Shown here one piece after another: positions 6,901-16,656 of a DNA stretch of 45,434 nucleotides (positions within the stretch are counted from its first letter, which is position 1; each line of letters starts with the position of its first letter). The position numbers were made by a program, and so were the translations under genes. The stretch is from Candidatus Limihabitans stercoravium. Its GTDB lineage: Bacteria > Bacillota > Clostridia > Christensenellales > CAG-314. Under the pieces are notes generated by a model. That model did not search any database, was not told the DNA's origin, and saw only the letters and a program-made list of their open reading frames with translations. The DNA lies in the NCBI GenBank assembly GCA_018715495.1, contig DVLO01000039.1, forward strand, positions 1 to 45,434, written 5' to 3'.

Positions 6901-9900
6901 ATGAAAGTGAGAAACAAGGGCTTTACAATTACAGAACTTGTAATTGTAATTGCGGTGATTGCTATTCTTGCGGCTGTTCTTATACCTACATTCAGCAATG
7001 TAATTGAAAAAGCTAATCAAACTGCGGCGTCATCTTCATGTAACGTTGCTTTAAGTGAATACATCGCAATGGTAACGCTTGACGGTGATCCCGACAACAA
7101 TGATGTGACGGGAGTGGTGTTCAGCAGTAACAACTACTACTATGTTTATGACGGTGAAAAGCTAAACTACATTGGTAACAGCGAAAAGGACAACGCCAAA
7201 CTGTTAGCTGTGACAAGTTTTGACACAGATATTACGTCTTTGACGGGATTTAAAAAGCAATCTGTTGAAGAAGGAACGGCTGTTTACGAAGGTAAAATGA
7301 AGTTTACCATTGGCGAACAATCTGTTGAAGTTGATTTATCAGATACCACACGCACGCTGTACTTGTACAATGTTGATATTGACGGAACAACCTACGCAGG
7401 ATTTTTCACAATCAACAACACCTACGGTGGTAGTGGCAATGTTATACAAACAGTCAACTACTCGTATCAAGGTGCAATTGCTGACAGTACTGTTACTGTC
7501 GGTCAAGTGGAAGTTTCCGAAGAAGTTGAACTTGTACTCGAAAGCATTTCTGCCCAGTACTTGTCAAATGTTCCTATTTACACTGGCGACAACAAGACAA
7601 TTACTCCCGAAGAAGTCAAGGTTACTGCTACATATCAAGGCAATATCAAACAATTACTCAGCGCAAATCTGTACACATTGGACGGTGCAGAAATTGACAC
7701 AACTTCGGTAGGCGAACGTATTGTTACCGTTATTTACAGCGAAGATACATCAATTACGACGCAATTTAGTGTAAACGTAACGGAAAAGCAAACCAGGACT
7801 TACTACTTTTTCAATTCAAATAACTGGCAAACACCTCACGCTTATGTCTGGCGTGAAGAATATATATCCGTAAAACCCGCTGTCGGTGACTTTGTACTGA
7901 TGGGCAACATCCTGAGTACAGAAAATGCTTGGTCGGTAGACAGCAGTATCAAGATGTTTTACGACAGTAATTCTAACGAATACGTTGTAAAGGGACTTCG
8001 TATTGAAGCAGACCAGCAATTCAAGATTGCGAAAATATTGGAAAGTGGCGTGCAGTATTACAACTTGAATGAAGCTAATTCTGATTACAAATATTCATTT
8101 GACCCAACTAATGACTCTAATTTATATAACACAAACAATGGCGATCAAAACATTACAATAAACGCAGGTGGTCTTTACGACATTTATTTCAAGAGTGGCA
8201 ATGTGCTGTACATAGAAAAATCCAAAGATCAAACGGCTGAAAATGAACCTAACGTGGCAATAATTTCCACCTATTCTGATGGAGGATGGCCAGGTAAGGA
8301 GATGACAAAGGAAGGTAATCTGGGATTGTGGACGGTTGAAGTTGATGCTCGTGCTACATACGTTGTATTTAATGACGGTGTAAGTGAGGATAAGGTAATC
8401 GGAGAAACACAAACAGCTGACATAAAACTTGACAGCAATGCCGAAAATATCTACTACTACGACGGCGGTTGGCATTCTGACTACACAATGTACTACTTCT
8501 ACAATGCGTATAATTGGAATAAAGTGTATGCCAATGCAACTACAACCGAACCAATTGCATTGATGTCTACATCTACATCAACAGACATCGGTATCAGGAT
8601 GACAGCTGTTGAAGGTAAGCCCGGTTGGTTTGCTGTTCCTGTTGCAAGTGGCTGTGAAACAATTGTGTTCAACAATGGCGATGTAAACGGAACTGTCGAT
8701 AACAATGATTGTGTTGAAGTTGAAATCAACACACAAAACAAAACCGACGTCTACTACAATCCCAACAATGCTACTGCGGAAGGAGGCGGTTGGTCATCAT
8801 CCATTAAAACCACAATTTACTACTTCTACAATGCCGCAGGTTGGGAAAAGGTTTACGCTCACTACTGGGTAGAAGATGGTCCCGGCACAACTTGGCACGG
8901 CGTGGAAATGACACCTGTAGATGGCCAGGACGGCTGGTTCTCAATTGACATTGACGACAATTTTGAAAAGGTTGTATTCAATGACGGATTAGGGGACGTT
9001 GAGGGTGTCAATAAGACAGCCAATCTGATACTTTCACCGGCAACTCCTTACTGTACATTTGAGAATTGTTATTCTGAAATGCCTACAATGGTAACTTACT
9101 ACTTCTACAATGCTAGAGGATGGGAAAGTGTTTATGCTGATTTTGGCATTGACGGTGGCAATGCTACGGCTTGGCCAGGAATCTTGATGATAGACAATGG
9201 CGATGGTTGGTGGTCTATTGAAATTGCCAACAACATTGTTAACAACACCAACAATTTTGTAATTTTCAATGATGGACAAGTTGATCCAGAAGTTGGAGTT
9301 GGCCAAACAAATAAATTGAAACTTGGCTCATATCAATACTGTACATTTGATAACTGGAAAGAAAGTAAGGATTGCTTGACTACATACTACTTCTACAATG
9401 TAAATAATTGGACAAATGTTTATGCCTATGCTTGGACAGATCCTACAGTTGAACGTGAAACAGTAACCAAGTATTTTGGTAAATTCCCCGGTACAGAAAT
9501 GAAGGACATTGGTGATGGTTGGTGGTCTATTGCCGTTGACAGCAGTGCAGTCAACATTATATTCAGTGATGGAAGTAACAATGATGCAAATAAAACAGGC
9601 AACCTTACATTAAACAGTGAAACTCCGTACTACAATGACGGTTGGATGGCAACAATGCACACTCACACTTACAGTGGCGATTGCGACACAACATGTAACG
9701 AATGTGGAGCAACAAGAGAAACAACTGCGGAACACACCTACGACAACGGATGCGATACCGACTGTAATGTGTGCGGAAAAGTGAGAGAAACGACTCACAA
9801 CTACGAAACAAAGTACGATGAAACATATCACTGGAAAGAATGTAGTGTATGTAAACAAACAACAGAAAAGGTAGAACACGTTTGGAATGAAGGTGTAGTA

Positions 9901-11394
9901 ACAAAAGATCCTACATGTACCGAAGCAGGCGAAAAGACATTTACTTGTGAATGTGGCGCAACCAAGATTGAAGGAATCCCAATGCTTCCGCACAATCCTG
10001 ATTTGGAATGGACAAGTGATGGAACTTCCCACTGGCACACATGCGGTACCTGTCAGCAACAACTTGACAAGGCTGAACACGTTTTCGATCAAAAGATAGA
10101 AACAGAAGATTACCTTGCAACTGCAGCAACATGCACAAACGCAGCAACTTACTACTACTCTTGTGAGTGCGGTGCGGTAGGGTTGGAAACATTTGAAATC
10201 GGTGACGCTCTTGGTCATTTAGCAGGTGAAAAATGGTTAGCTGATGAAACAAACCACTGGAAACTGTGTACACGTTGTGGTGAGCATCTTGAAGAGAGCG
10301 CTCATACGGGCGGTACAGCTACATGTACTGAACAGGCAACATGTGAAATTTGTAACAATGCGTATGGTGCACTTGAAGAACACAATTTTGTAAACAACGT
10401 GTGTCAACATTGTCATTCAGTAAAGTACTATTTCTATAACTTTGGTAAGTGGTCTGATGTTTATGCTTACGCATGGACGGAAGAATTTGTGGGCGATCAA
10501 CCTGCTATTGGCGAAAAAGTGCTAATATGTAAAACTCCAGATGGTATTGAATACAGTTTTAAACTGACTCCTAGTGATAACGAATATGTCATTCAAGGTT
10601 TGTATTTGCCTGAAGGAACTTCAGTTAAAGTTGGAAAATTAGAAGACAGCGGAAACTATTTCTATTACACATTAAAAGAAATAAACGAAGGCACGAGCAC
10701 TGGTAAGGGTACAACTGAATTGAAGTTAATTACAACAGGGATGCATGATTTTTACTTCTCCGAAAATTATAACAACGATAAACTTTGGATTAACAAGGTT
10801 GAAGGAAATAGTTCAGAACTCCCATACTTCAAAAAAGTAATTGAATTTAAAGCATGGCCTGGCACAGCAATGCAAGACATGGGTGACGGTTGGTGGTATG
10901 TTTCGATTGACGCCAAAGCTGAAAATATCATCTTCAATGGTGCAATCGGTGAAACAAGATATCAGACTGACAATCTCACATTGAATCCCGTAACACCGTA
11001 CTATTGCATAAACGGCTGGAAAGACACACCCGATATATCTGATATAATTGTTCTTGATTTGACTGAGGCTAACAATTGGATAACTACCTCTCCCAGATTT
11101 GCAGTTTATCTATTCAATGGAGCAAGTTCTGATGCAGATAATAACGGCATGTGGCTTGACATGACAGCAATTGCGGGAAATAGCGTTAATTATTACTACG
11201 CTGTAGATATTTCAGGTCTTGATTACAGCAAATTTACTGTTTGCAGAATGAATCCTGAAAGTACTGAAAACAATTGGGATAACAAATGGAATCAAACAAC
11301 AGACTTGCAAATTTCCAATGGGTTGTATGTAAAAATCCCGGCAGATTACTGGAATGGCGAAATCGGTGGTAACCAAAGCACAATAGGTGTTTAA
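6901..11394 (+). CDS. Giant type IV pilin-like protein with six CBM26-like starch-binding modules
   Basis: A 1497-residue protein. The N-terminus is a classical class III prepilin signal: basic MKVRNKG, cleavage Gly7|Phe8, Glu at mature position 5, then a ~20-residue hydrophobic helix and a pilin-like alpha-1 continuation. A small pilin-head-like region (~40-205) and an Ig-like domain (~212-298) follow. CBM26-like modules start near 300 (split by an insert, Trp317 to Trp463), 531, 637, 731 and 826; then a Cys/His-rich repeat region (~920-1175), a sixth, split module (~1176-1370) and a distinct C-terminal module (~1380-1497, 'RFAVYLF', 'CRMNPE', 'WDNKWNQT'). AAAGGAG precedes the ATG. It would need a prepilin peptidase and pilus or pseudopilus machinery, none of which is in this window. 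Starch adhesion is inferred from the modules. Confidence 0.85.
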   Translation: MKVRNKGFTITELVIVIAVIAILAAVLIPTFSNVIEKANQTAASSSCNVALSEYIAMVTLDGDPDNNDVTGVVFSSNNYYYVYDGEKLNYIGNSEKDNAKLLAVTSFDTDITSLTGFKKQSVEEGTAVYEGKMKFTIGEQSVEVDLSDTTRTLYLYNVDIDGTTYAGFFTINNTYGGSGNVIQTVNYSYQGAIADSTVTVGQVEVSEEVELVLESISAQYLSNVPIYTGDNKTITPEEVKVTATYQGNIKQLLSANLYTLDGAEIDTTSVGERIVTVIYSEDTSITTQFSVNVTEKQTRTYYFFNSNNWQTPHAYVWREEYISVKPAVGDFVLMGNILSTENAWSVDSSIKMFYDSNSNEYVVKGLRIEADQQFKIAKILESGVQYYNLNEANSDYKYSFDPTNDSNLYNTNNGDQNITINAGGLYDIYFKSGNVLYIEKSKDQTAENEPNVAIISTYSDGGWPGKEMTKEGNLGLWTVEVDARATYVVFNDGVSEDKVIGETQTADIKLDSNAENIYYYDGGWHSDYTMYYFYNAYNWNKVYANATTTEPIALMSTSTSTDIGIRMTAVEGKPGWFAVPVASGCETIVFNNGDVNGTVDNNDCVEVEINTQNKTDVYYNPNNATAEGGGWSSSIKTTIYYFYNAAGWEKVYAHYWVEDGPGTTWHGVEMTPVDGQDGWFSIDIDDNFEKVVFNDGLGDVEGVNKTANLILSPATPYCTFENCYSEMPTMVTYYFYNARGWESVYADFGIDGGNATAWPGILMIDNGDGWWSIEIANNIVNNTNNFVIFNDGQVDPEVGVGQTNKLKLGSYQYCTFDNWKESKDCLTTYYFYNVNNWTNVYAYAWTDPTVERETVTKYFGKFPGTEMKDIGDGWWSIAVDSSAVNIIFSDGSNNDANKTGNLTLNSETPYYNDGWMATMHTHTYSGDCDTTCNECGATRETTAEHTYDNGCDTDCNVCGKVRETTHNYETKYDETYHWKECSVCKQTTEKVEHVWNEGVVTKDPTCTEAGEKTFTCECGATKIEGIPMLPHNPDLEWTSDGTSHWHTCGTCQQQLDKAEHVFDQKIETEDYLATAATCTNAATYYYSCECGAVGLETFEIGDALGHLAGEKWLADETNHWKLCTRCGEHLEESAHTGGTATCTEQATCEICNNAYGALEEHNFVNNVCQHCHSVKYYFYNFGKWSDVYAYAWTEEFVGDQPAIGEKVLICKTPDGIEYSFKLTPSDNEYVIQGLYLPEGTSVKVGKLEDSGNYFYYTLKEINEGTSTGKGTTELKLITTGMHDFYFSENYNNDKLWINKVEGNSSELPYFKKVIEFKAWPGTAMQDMGDGWWYVSIDAKAENIIFNGAIGETRYQTDNLTLNPVTPYYCINGWKDTPDISDIIVLDLTEANNWITTSPRFAVYLFNGASSDADNNGMWLDMTAIAGNSVNYYYAVDISGLDYSKFTVCRMNPESTENNWDNKWNQTTDLQISNGLYVKIPADYWNGEIGGNQSTIGV

Positions 11395-11461
11395 ATGTTG
11401 TAAAGTTAAATTTGTTAATTGACAAAAGTAAATTGTAAAATATTTATCAGGAGTATATACA

Positions 11462-14140
11462 GTGAAAAAATTATTTAAAAACATTGCTCTGTTGCTTGCA
11501 GTGGTGCTGTTAGTAGGGGCGTTGAGTCCTGTACTTGCGGCATGCAAGCCGACAGAAGGTCAACAGCAGCAAGGAGACGCAACATACACCATGTTGTGCT
11601 ATACTGCGTCTACTGAAACGGCAGCTTCGCAAATTGATCCTATTACGGCAAAAGCAGGGGAAAAGATTACTCAACCAGATGATCCTACTTACCCAGGCTA
11701 CACATTCGTGGGTTGGTACCTTGACTACGGCACGTGGGAACAGCCTTTTACCGACTTTTCGTCCATGCCAGCAAAGAACCTGACGTTGTACGCCAAGTGG
11801 GAAGCTATTAGCGATGAAGCTAAGGAACAGTACGAACAGCAACTCAACGAAAACAGCAAGGAAGGTCACTTGTACATTCACTACAAGCGTTTCGTAAACA
11901 CTGCTGAGGAGTACGAAAAATTCAACCTGTGGGTATGGCCCAAGGCTTACACGGGTGTAGAATTCGACTGGACGCGTGACGAACACGGCAACATCATTGT
12001 TGATGAGTTGGGAGGTGCAACATGTGACATTGACCTTACGCTTGTCTATGATGAAGCGGGCAACAACAAGGACACAACTACAACATTCTTGACAAGTGCA
12101 GGCAACTACACAGCCGGCGACATCTTCAAGGAAGAAATGTACGTTGACAACAACATTGGTTTCCTGATTGTTGACGAAGCATCTAAACAGGCGTCGTTGG
12201 ACAACGGCGGTCACTGGATCAGTGACGGCGGTAACCAGTTTATCCCTAAGGCGGTAGATACAGGCAATGTATTTGCCGACAAGGTGCGTGACAACGGCAG
12301 TGTTCACATCTTCGCAACTCAGGAACACGTTTACGATTACGCCTACTCTATTATGGAAATGGGCGAAATGGAAAACCCCTACGAAAATGATGACGGTACT
12401 AATGTAAGTCAGTTCAATGTAGACAGTTCGGGTGTAAGTCCTTACGCACTTGCTCCTACAGCAGGCGCTAGTGCCGACTTCGACGTTGTTGAAGGCGTTG
12501 GATACCAGATCATGGTTGCATCCTTTGCTGACAGCAACGGCGACGGTTACGGCGACATCAAGGGTATCACGAACAACCTTGATTACCTTGAACAACTCAA
12601 TGTCGATGTTCTGTGGTTGACGCCCATTCAGTTGTCGGACAGCTACCACGGTTACGACATCATTGACTACACGGCGGTTGACCCCAAGTTCGGAACGCTT
12701 GACGACTACAAGGAACTGCTTGACGAAACGGAAAAGCGTGGCATGACAGTCATCATGGACCTGGTGTTGAATCACACATCTATCAACAACGTGTGGTTCC
12801 AGAAGTCCGCACAGCTTGATCCCGCCTACCGCAGTTTCTATCAGTGGCGCAACAATGCCGCAGTACCCGAAGAAAGCACTGCATGGCATCAGTACAGTGA
12901 TAAACCTTATTCCTACTACGGCAAATTTGCAACAAGCATGCCCGAACTCAACTACGACAATCAGGCAACACGTGACGCAATTGTCGATGTAGCTAAGTAT
13001 TGGCTCGGTCTTGGTGTCGACGGATTCCGTATTGACGCTGTAAAGCACATCTACATGGAAGACGAAATCCAAAAGGGTGCAAACGACATAATCATCAAGG
13101 ATTACGACGTAGCTACCAAGACAGATTACAACAGTAATGTCACCAAGAACATTCACTTCTTTACCGAATTCAACGCACGTATCAAGGAAGAGTACCCCAA
13201 CGCTTACATAGTGGGCGAAAACTTCGACGGTAACGCCTACAACGTAGCACCGTACTACCAAGGTATGGACAGTATGTTGAACTTCTACGCTTACTACAAC
13301 TTTGCGCAGATACTTGACTTTACGGCAGGCAGTCCTCAGATGTTCAGCGGAATTGACGCAGGTTCAGTTGCGGACAAGCCCAACGGAATCAACACTTCGG
13401 GATTGTTTACCGACACCTGGTCTTACCAAGGTACTCTTGCTACGTACAGCAAGTATCGTCAGGACGAACAGGCAATTGACACCCTGTTTACGTCCAACCA
13501 TGACGTTCCTCGTCTGCTCAACAACGTAGTGGGCGGTGACACATCAGCCAACTGGTACGGCAAGAACGTAGACCAATCCAACGCCGCATTGGCAACATCA
13601 CGTGCCAAGGTAGTAATGGCTACAATGATGAGTTTGCCCGGTATCTCATTCATCTACTACGGTGACGAATTGGGAATGAGTGGTAACTTCGACGATGGCG
13701 AAACAAAGACAAGTCCGCACGTTGACAGGCAGTTCCGTCAACCATTTAAGTGGGAAAAGACGGCAACAGAACAGACAACGTCATTCAGTATCAGCGGTGA
13801 CGTTACCTACTTTGTCAAGTGGGATGACTACAACATCAATCTTGACGGTGTAAAAGAACAGTTGCAGGACAACAACAGCATGCTCAGTTACACAATCAGG
13901 TGGACGGAACTCAAACACACCGATGACGTAATCAAGTACGGTAAGTATCAACCGTTAAAGTCGCAAGCACAGATATTTGCTTACAGCCTTACTTACAACG
14001 GTACAACTTACTACTGTTACCACAACTTCAGTCAGTACGATGTATTCAATTACAAGGTGCAAGGAAGCAATGTTGTACTTGCCGACAGTGGTGTTACAAG
14101 CAGTACAATTCCTGCTTATTCCTCAGTAATTTACAGATAA
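11462..14140 (+). CDS. GH13 alpha-amylase-family lipoprotein
   Basis: An 892-residue surface-anchored glycoside hydrolase, starting at GTG 11462 behind AGGAG. Signal peptide with lipobox VLAAC (Cys28); an InlB-type repeat (~42-117); a CBM41-like domain (~130-290, 'HYKRF...FNLWVWP'); then the GH13 barrel (~340-760). Conserved regions are visible: 'DLVLNH' (Asp433), 'GFRIDAVKH' with nucleophile Asp525, 'VGENF' with acid/base Glu586, and 'SNHD' with stabiliser Asp681. All three catalytic residues are present. A beta-sandwich C-terminal domain closes the protein. It should cleave alpha-1,4-glucans outside the cell; exact specificity cannot be read. It lies 13 bases before the next lipoprotein gene. 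Confidence 0.92.
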   Translation: MKKLFKNIALLLAVVLLVGALSPVLAACKPTEGQQQQGDATYTMLCYTASTETAASQIDPITAKAGEKITQPDDPTYPGYTFVGWYLDYGTWEQPFTDFSSMPAKNLTLYAKWEAISDEAKEQYEQQLNENSKEGHLYIHYKRFVNTAEEYEKFNLWVWPKAYTGVEFDWTRDEHGNIIVDELGGATCDIDLTLVYDEAGNNKDTTTTFLTSAGNYTAGDIFKEEMYVDNNIGFLIVDEASKQASLDNGGHWISDGGNQFIPKAVDTGNVFADKVRDNGSVHIFATQEHVYDYAYSIMEMGEMENPYENDDGTNVSQFNVDSSGVSPYALAPTAGASADFDVVEGVGYQIMVASFADSNGDGYGDIKGITNNLDYLEQLNVDVLWLTPIQLSDSYHGYDIIDYTAVDPKFGTLDDYKELLDETEKRGMTVIMDLVLNHTSINNVWFQKSAQLDPAYRSFYQWRNNAAVPEESTAWHQYSDKPYSYYGKFATSMPELNYDNQATRDAIVDVAKYWLGLGVDGFRIDAVKHIYMEDEIQKGANDIIIKDYDVATKTDYNSNVTKNIHFFTEFNARIKEEYPNAYIVGENFDGNAYNVAPYYQGMDSMLNFYAYYNFAQILDFTAGSPQMFSGIDAGSVADKPNGINTSGLFTDTWSYQGTLATYSKYRQDEQAIDTLFTSNHDVPRLLNNVVGGDTSANWYGKNVDQSNAALATSRAKVVMATMMSLPGISFIYYGDELGMSGNFDDGETKTSPHVDRQFRQPFKWEKTATEQTTSFSISGDVTYFVKWDDYNINLDGVKEQLQDNNSMLSYTIRWTELKHTDDVIKYGKYQPLKSQAQIFAYSLTYNGTTYYCYHNFSQYDVFNYKVQGSNVVLADSGVTSSTIPAYSSVIYR

Positions 14141-14153
14141 TCAAAGGAAAGTT

Positions 14154-16646
14154 ATGAAAACAAAGTTTAGAAAAAGTTTACTTTTGTGCCTGTCTTTGTT
14201 ATTGGTGGTTAGTGTTTGCATGTTGTCTCTGACAGCATGCAACCCCACTGAACCAGACGATGGCGGAGAGACGGTAAAGTTGGATGTTCCCACACAACTT
14301 GCAGTTGATGCGTCGGGAAATGCGACATGGAAACGTGTGTCGGGAGCTGATTCCTACGAACTGGACGTAAATGGAACTGTTGTTCCCGTAAAGTTTACAA
14401 CCTACGATTTGTACGAACATCCTGACAGACCAAGTGATGGTAAGTTCGTATTAAAAGTCAGAGCACTGGACAAGCAGGACAATGCAAGTGACTGGTCAGC
14501 GGAAATCACCTACACGATGAGTGGTGGAAAACTGATGTATCCTGTCATCAATGGCATTGAAAACGGTATTATCACCTGGGATGCAAACAGCAACGCAAGT
14601 GATATAGTGTTTACAGTCAATGGCTCAGAAAAGGATGTAGCCGTCAATGCGACCAGCTACGACCTCAGTGCTGAAAGCGGTGAAAGTCTTACGATTTCCA
14701 TAACCTATAAAGGCGACGGAGTGTACTACCAGGACAGCAGCACAGCAACAGTCATTTACTACCCCGAAACAGGTGTGATGCAGTTGCCCGCTCCGCAAAA
14801 TGTTCACATGGAAGGTCAGATACTGATGTTTGACGCCGTTGTGGGGGCGGATACATATTATCTCAGAGACTACAACAATTCCGTTGTCTCCGTCACATCA
14901 AATGTCATTGATTTGTCGTCTGGTTTCCTGACCAAGAGTGTTTCGGCAGGCAACAGTCAAGGATTTTACGAAACAAGCACTGAAACGGACGTGGTGTACT
15001 TCTCCGAAGGTAACGGAAACGGCACTGCCGAAGATCCGTTTGTCATTACAACTGCAGATCAATTGCGGTACATTGAATTTTACGAAGGTATCGGTTTGTC
15101 AATGTACTACGAATTGGGAAGCGATATCGAATTTGAAGAAATAGAACTTGCCGACGACGAATACGGTTCCAACACCTATAAGCTGGGTTCATTCAGCGGT
15201 GTGCTGGACGGCAAGGGACACTCTATTAAAAACACAACAGTCTACTACATTGACGGTTACTCATCATTGTTTGACAGTATCAATGAAGAAGCCGTTGTAA
15301 AAAATCTTGTTTTTGAAAACGCCGATTGGCGTACATGGACTAAAAAGACCAACGACGGTATCATGCACGAAAAGGGCGGCGACGTTGCAATACTGTGCTT
15401 TACCAACAGAGGATTGGTAGAAAATGTCACAGTGCGTAACAGTTCTGTTGTTGCTGTAAATGACGGTGCTGCAAGTCTTGTAAGTATCAACAGAGGTACG
15501 ATTGTAGGTTGTACGGTAGAAAGTACAGTGACAATCAGCGGAAACAAGGAAACAGGCGGTATTGCAATTTACAACCAAGGAACGGTTTCCGATTGCGTGA
15601 ACCGTGCTACAATCGAAGGCAACTTGAGTACAGGTGGTATTGTCGGACGTAATGCAGGCAACGTTGCAATGTGTGACAACTACGGTACGGTAACAGGCAA
15701 AAACAAGGTAGGCGGTATTGTAGGATACAACTACAATGTTCTTCTTGACGGTGAGTATCAGTACTCAACCATGGTGAGATATTGCTCCAACCACGGAAAT
15801 GTTGAAGGCGTGACGGACGTCGGCGGTATTGCCGGTGTAAACGGAAACGACGGTACCGGCGAAATAGGTTCACTTGTAGTTGCAGGTGCAGGATTGTTCT
15901 ACAGTTACAACACAGCCGATATCAAGGGTCTCAGTTCAGTTGGTGGTATTGCCGGAAACAACTACTCATCCACAAGCACAACCCGTGGTATGGTGGGATG
16001 TTTCAATACAGGCAACATTTCGGTAGACGAAGAAATCGGCTCACAGTATCAGAGAATATACCTCAATGCAGGTGAAACCAACTACTGGATAACAGCCGAC
16101 AATGCGGTGATATACTGTTACTTCTGGGGTACAGGCGGTTCTACCACATGGCCGGGTGAACAGATGACTCACTTCATGGTGGGTGATCAAAACTACTTCT
16201 ACATTGACATTAAGATGGATTTCTTCGAAGGAATCATCTTCAGCCGTGGTAATTACAGCGGTGCAATTTACAATCAGACTCCCGACATCACAAGCATTAC
16301 CGGAAACTTGTATACTTTCGGTGCAGGCTTTGAAACAGGTTCCTGGTCAATGATTCCGTCCGACATTGCAAACAGTATTCCTAACGTTTGCGGCGGACTT
16401 GCAGGTTACAACACAATGTTTACCGATTGTTTCCTGTTGAGCGGCAGTGCGGAAAACGTATCCGTTGCTAACGGAACAAAGCAACAAAACAAGGTTGTAA
16501 TCAACGGTATTGAAACGGAAACAAGTAGTGCAATCCTTTCGTCTGAACAGCTGAATTCGGCGGAATTTGTTGCACGACTGAATGAGATTTCTCAATCTTC
16601 CAACTGGACAACGGGCGACAACTGTCCGAAGTTCATTTGGCAGTAA
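14154..16646 (+). CDS. GLUG-repeat (beta-helix) lipoprotein with an embedded CBM26-like module
   Basis: An 830-residue lipoprotein with lipobox SLTAC (Cys29). Residues ~40-280 look like two or three fibronectin-III/Ig-like folds. From ~300 a right-handed beta-helix begins, with GLUG-type repeats ('GGIVGRN', 'GGIVGYN', 'GGIAGVN', 'GGIAGNN') at ~467-605. A CBM26-like module (~630-750, 'YCYFWG', 'WPGEQMT', 'GIIFSRG') is spliced in before one more GLUG turn (~760, 'GGLAGYN') ends the helix. No catalytic residues of a known glycosidase are evident, so it is probably a glucan-binding or adhesive surface protein. It is tightly spaced in the starch operon (AAAGGAAAG ribosome site). Confidence 0.8.
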   Translation: MKTKFRKSLLLCLSLLLVVSVCMLSLTACNPTEPDDGGETVKLDVPTQLAVDASGNATWKRVSGADSYELDVNGTVVPVKFTTYDLYEHPDRPSDGKFVLKVRALDKQDNASDWSAEITYTMSGGKLMYPVINGIENGIITWDANSNASDIVFTVNGSEKDVAVNATSYDLSAESGESLTISITYKGDGVYYQDSSTATVIYYPETGVMQLPAPQNVHMEGQILMFDAVVGADTYYLRDYNNSVVSVTSNVIDLSSGFLTKSVSAGNSQGFYETSTETDVVYFSEGNGNGTAEDPFVITTADQLRYIEFYEGIGLSMYYELGSDIEFEEIELADDEYGSNTYKLGSFSGVLDGKGHSIKNTTVYYIDGYSSLFDSINEEAVVKNLVFENADWRTWTKKTNDGIMHEKGGDVAILCFTNRGLVENVTVRNSSVVAVNDGAASLVSINRGTIVGCTVESTVTISGNKETGGIAIYNQGTVSDCVNRATIEGNLSTGGIVGRNAGNVAMCDNYGTVTGKNKVGGIVGYNYNVLLDGEYQYSTMVRYCSNHGNVEGVTDVGGIAGVNGNDGTGEIGSLVVAGAGLFYSYNTADIKGLSSVGGIAGNNYSSTSTTRGMVGCFNTGNISVDEEIGSQYQRIYLNAGETNYWITADNAVIYCYFWGTGGSTTWPGEQMTHFMVGDQNYFYIDIKMDFFEGIIFSRGNYSGAIYNQTPDITSITGNLYTFGAGFETGSWSMIPSDIANSIPNVCGGLAGYNTMFTDCFLLSGSAENVSVANGTKQQNKVVINGIETETSSAILSSEQLNSAEFVARLNEISQSSNWTTGDNCPKFIWQ

Positions 16647-16656
16647 GGAGGTCTGT

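Noticed and set aside
8500..9700. Regularly spaced repeats in the pilin-like gene as a CRISPR array
   Set aside because: The repeats are ~95-codon protein modules that diverge in sequence; there are no short identical repeats, spacers or cas genes.
9605..10273. Overlapping minus-strand frames in the Cys-rich region of the pilin-like gene
   Set aside because: They arise from the repetitive plus-strand codons and have no independent support.
11419..11446. TTGACA-N16-TATTTA upstream of the amylase as an internal promoter
   Set aside because: Its start site would fall within or beyond the AGGAG ribosome site at 11449-11453, so the message could not be translated normally.
11510..13261. 583-codon open frame on the minus strand inside the amylase gene
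   Set aside because: Antisense shadow of a strongly biased coding sequence; Cys/Val-rich, with no ribosome site, while the plus strand has complete GH13 motifs.
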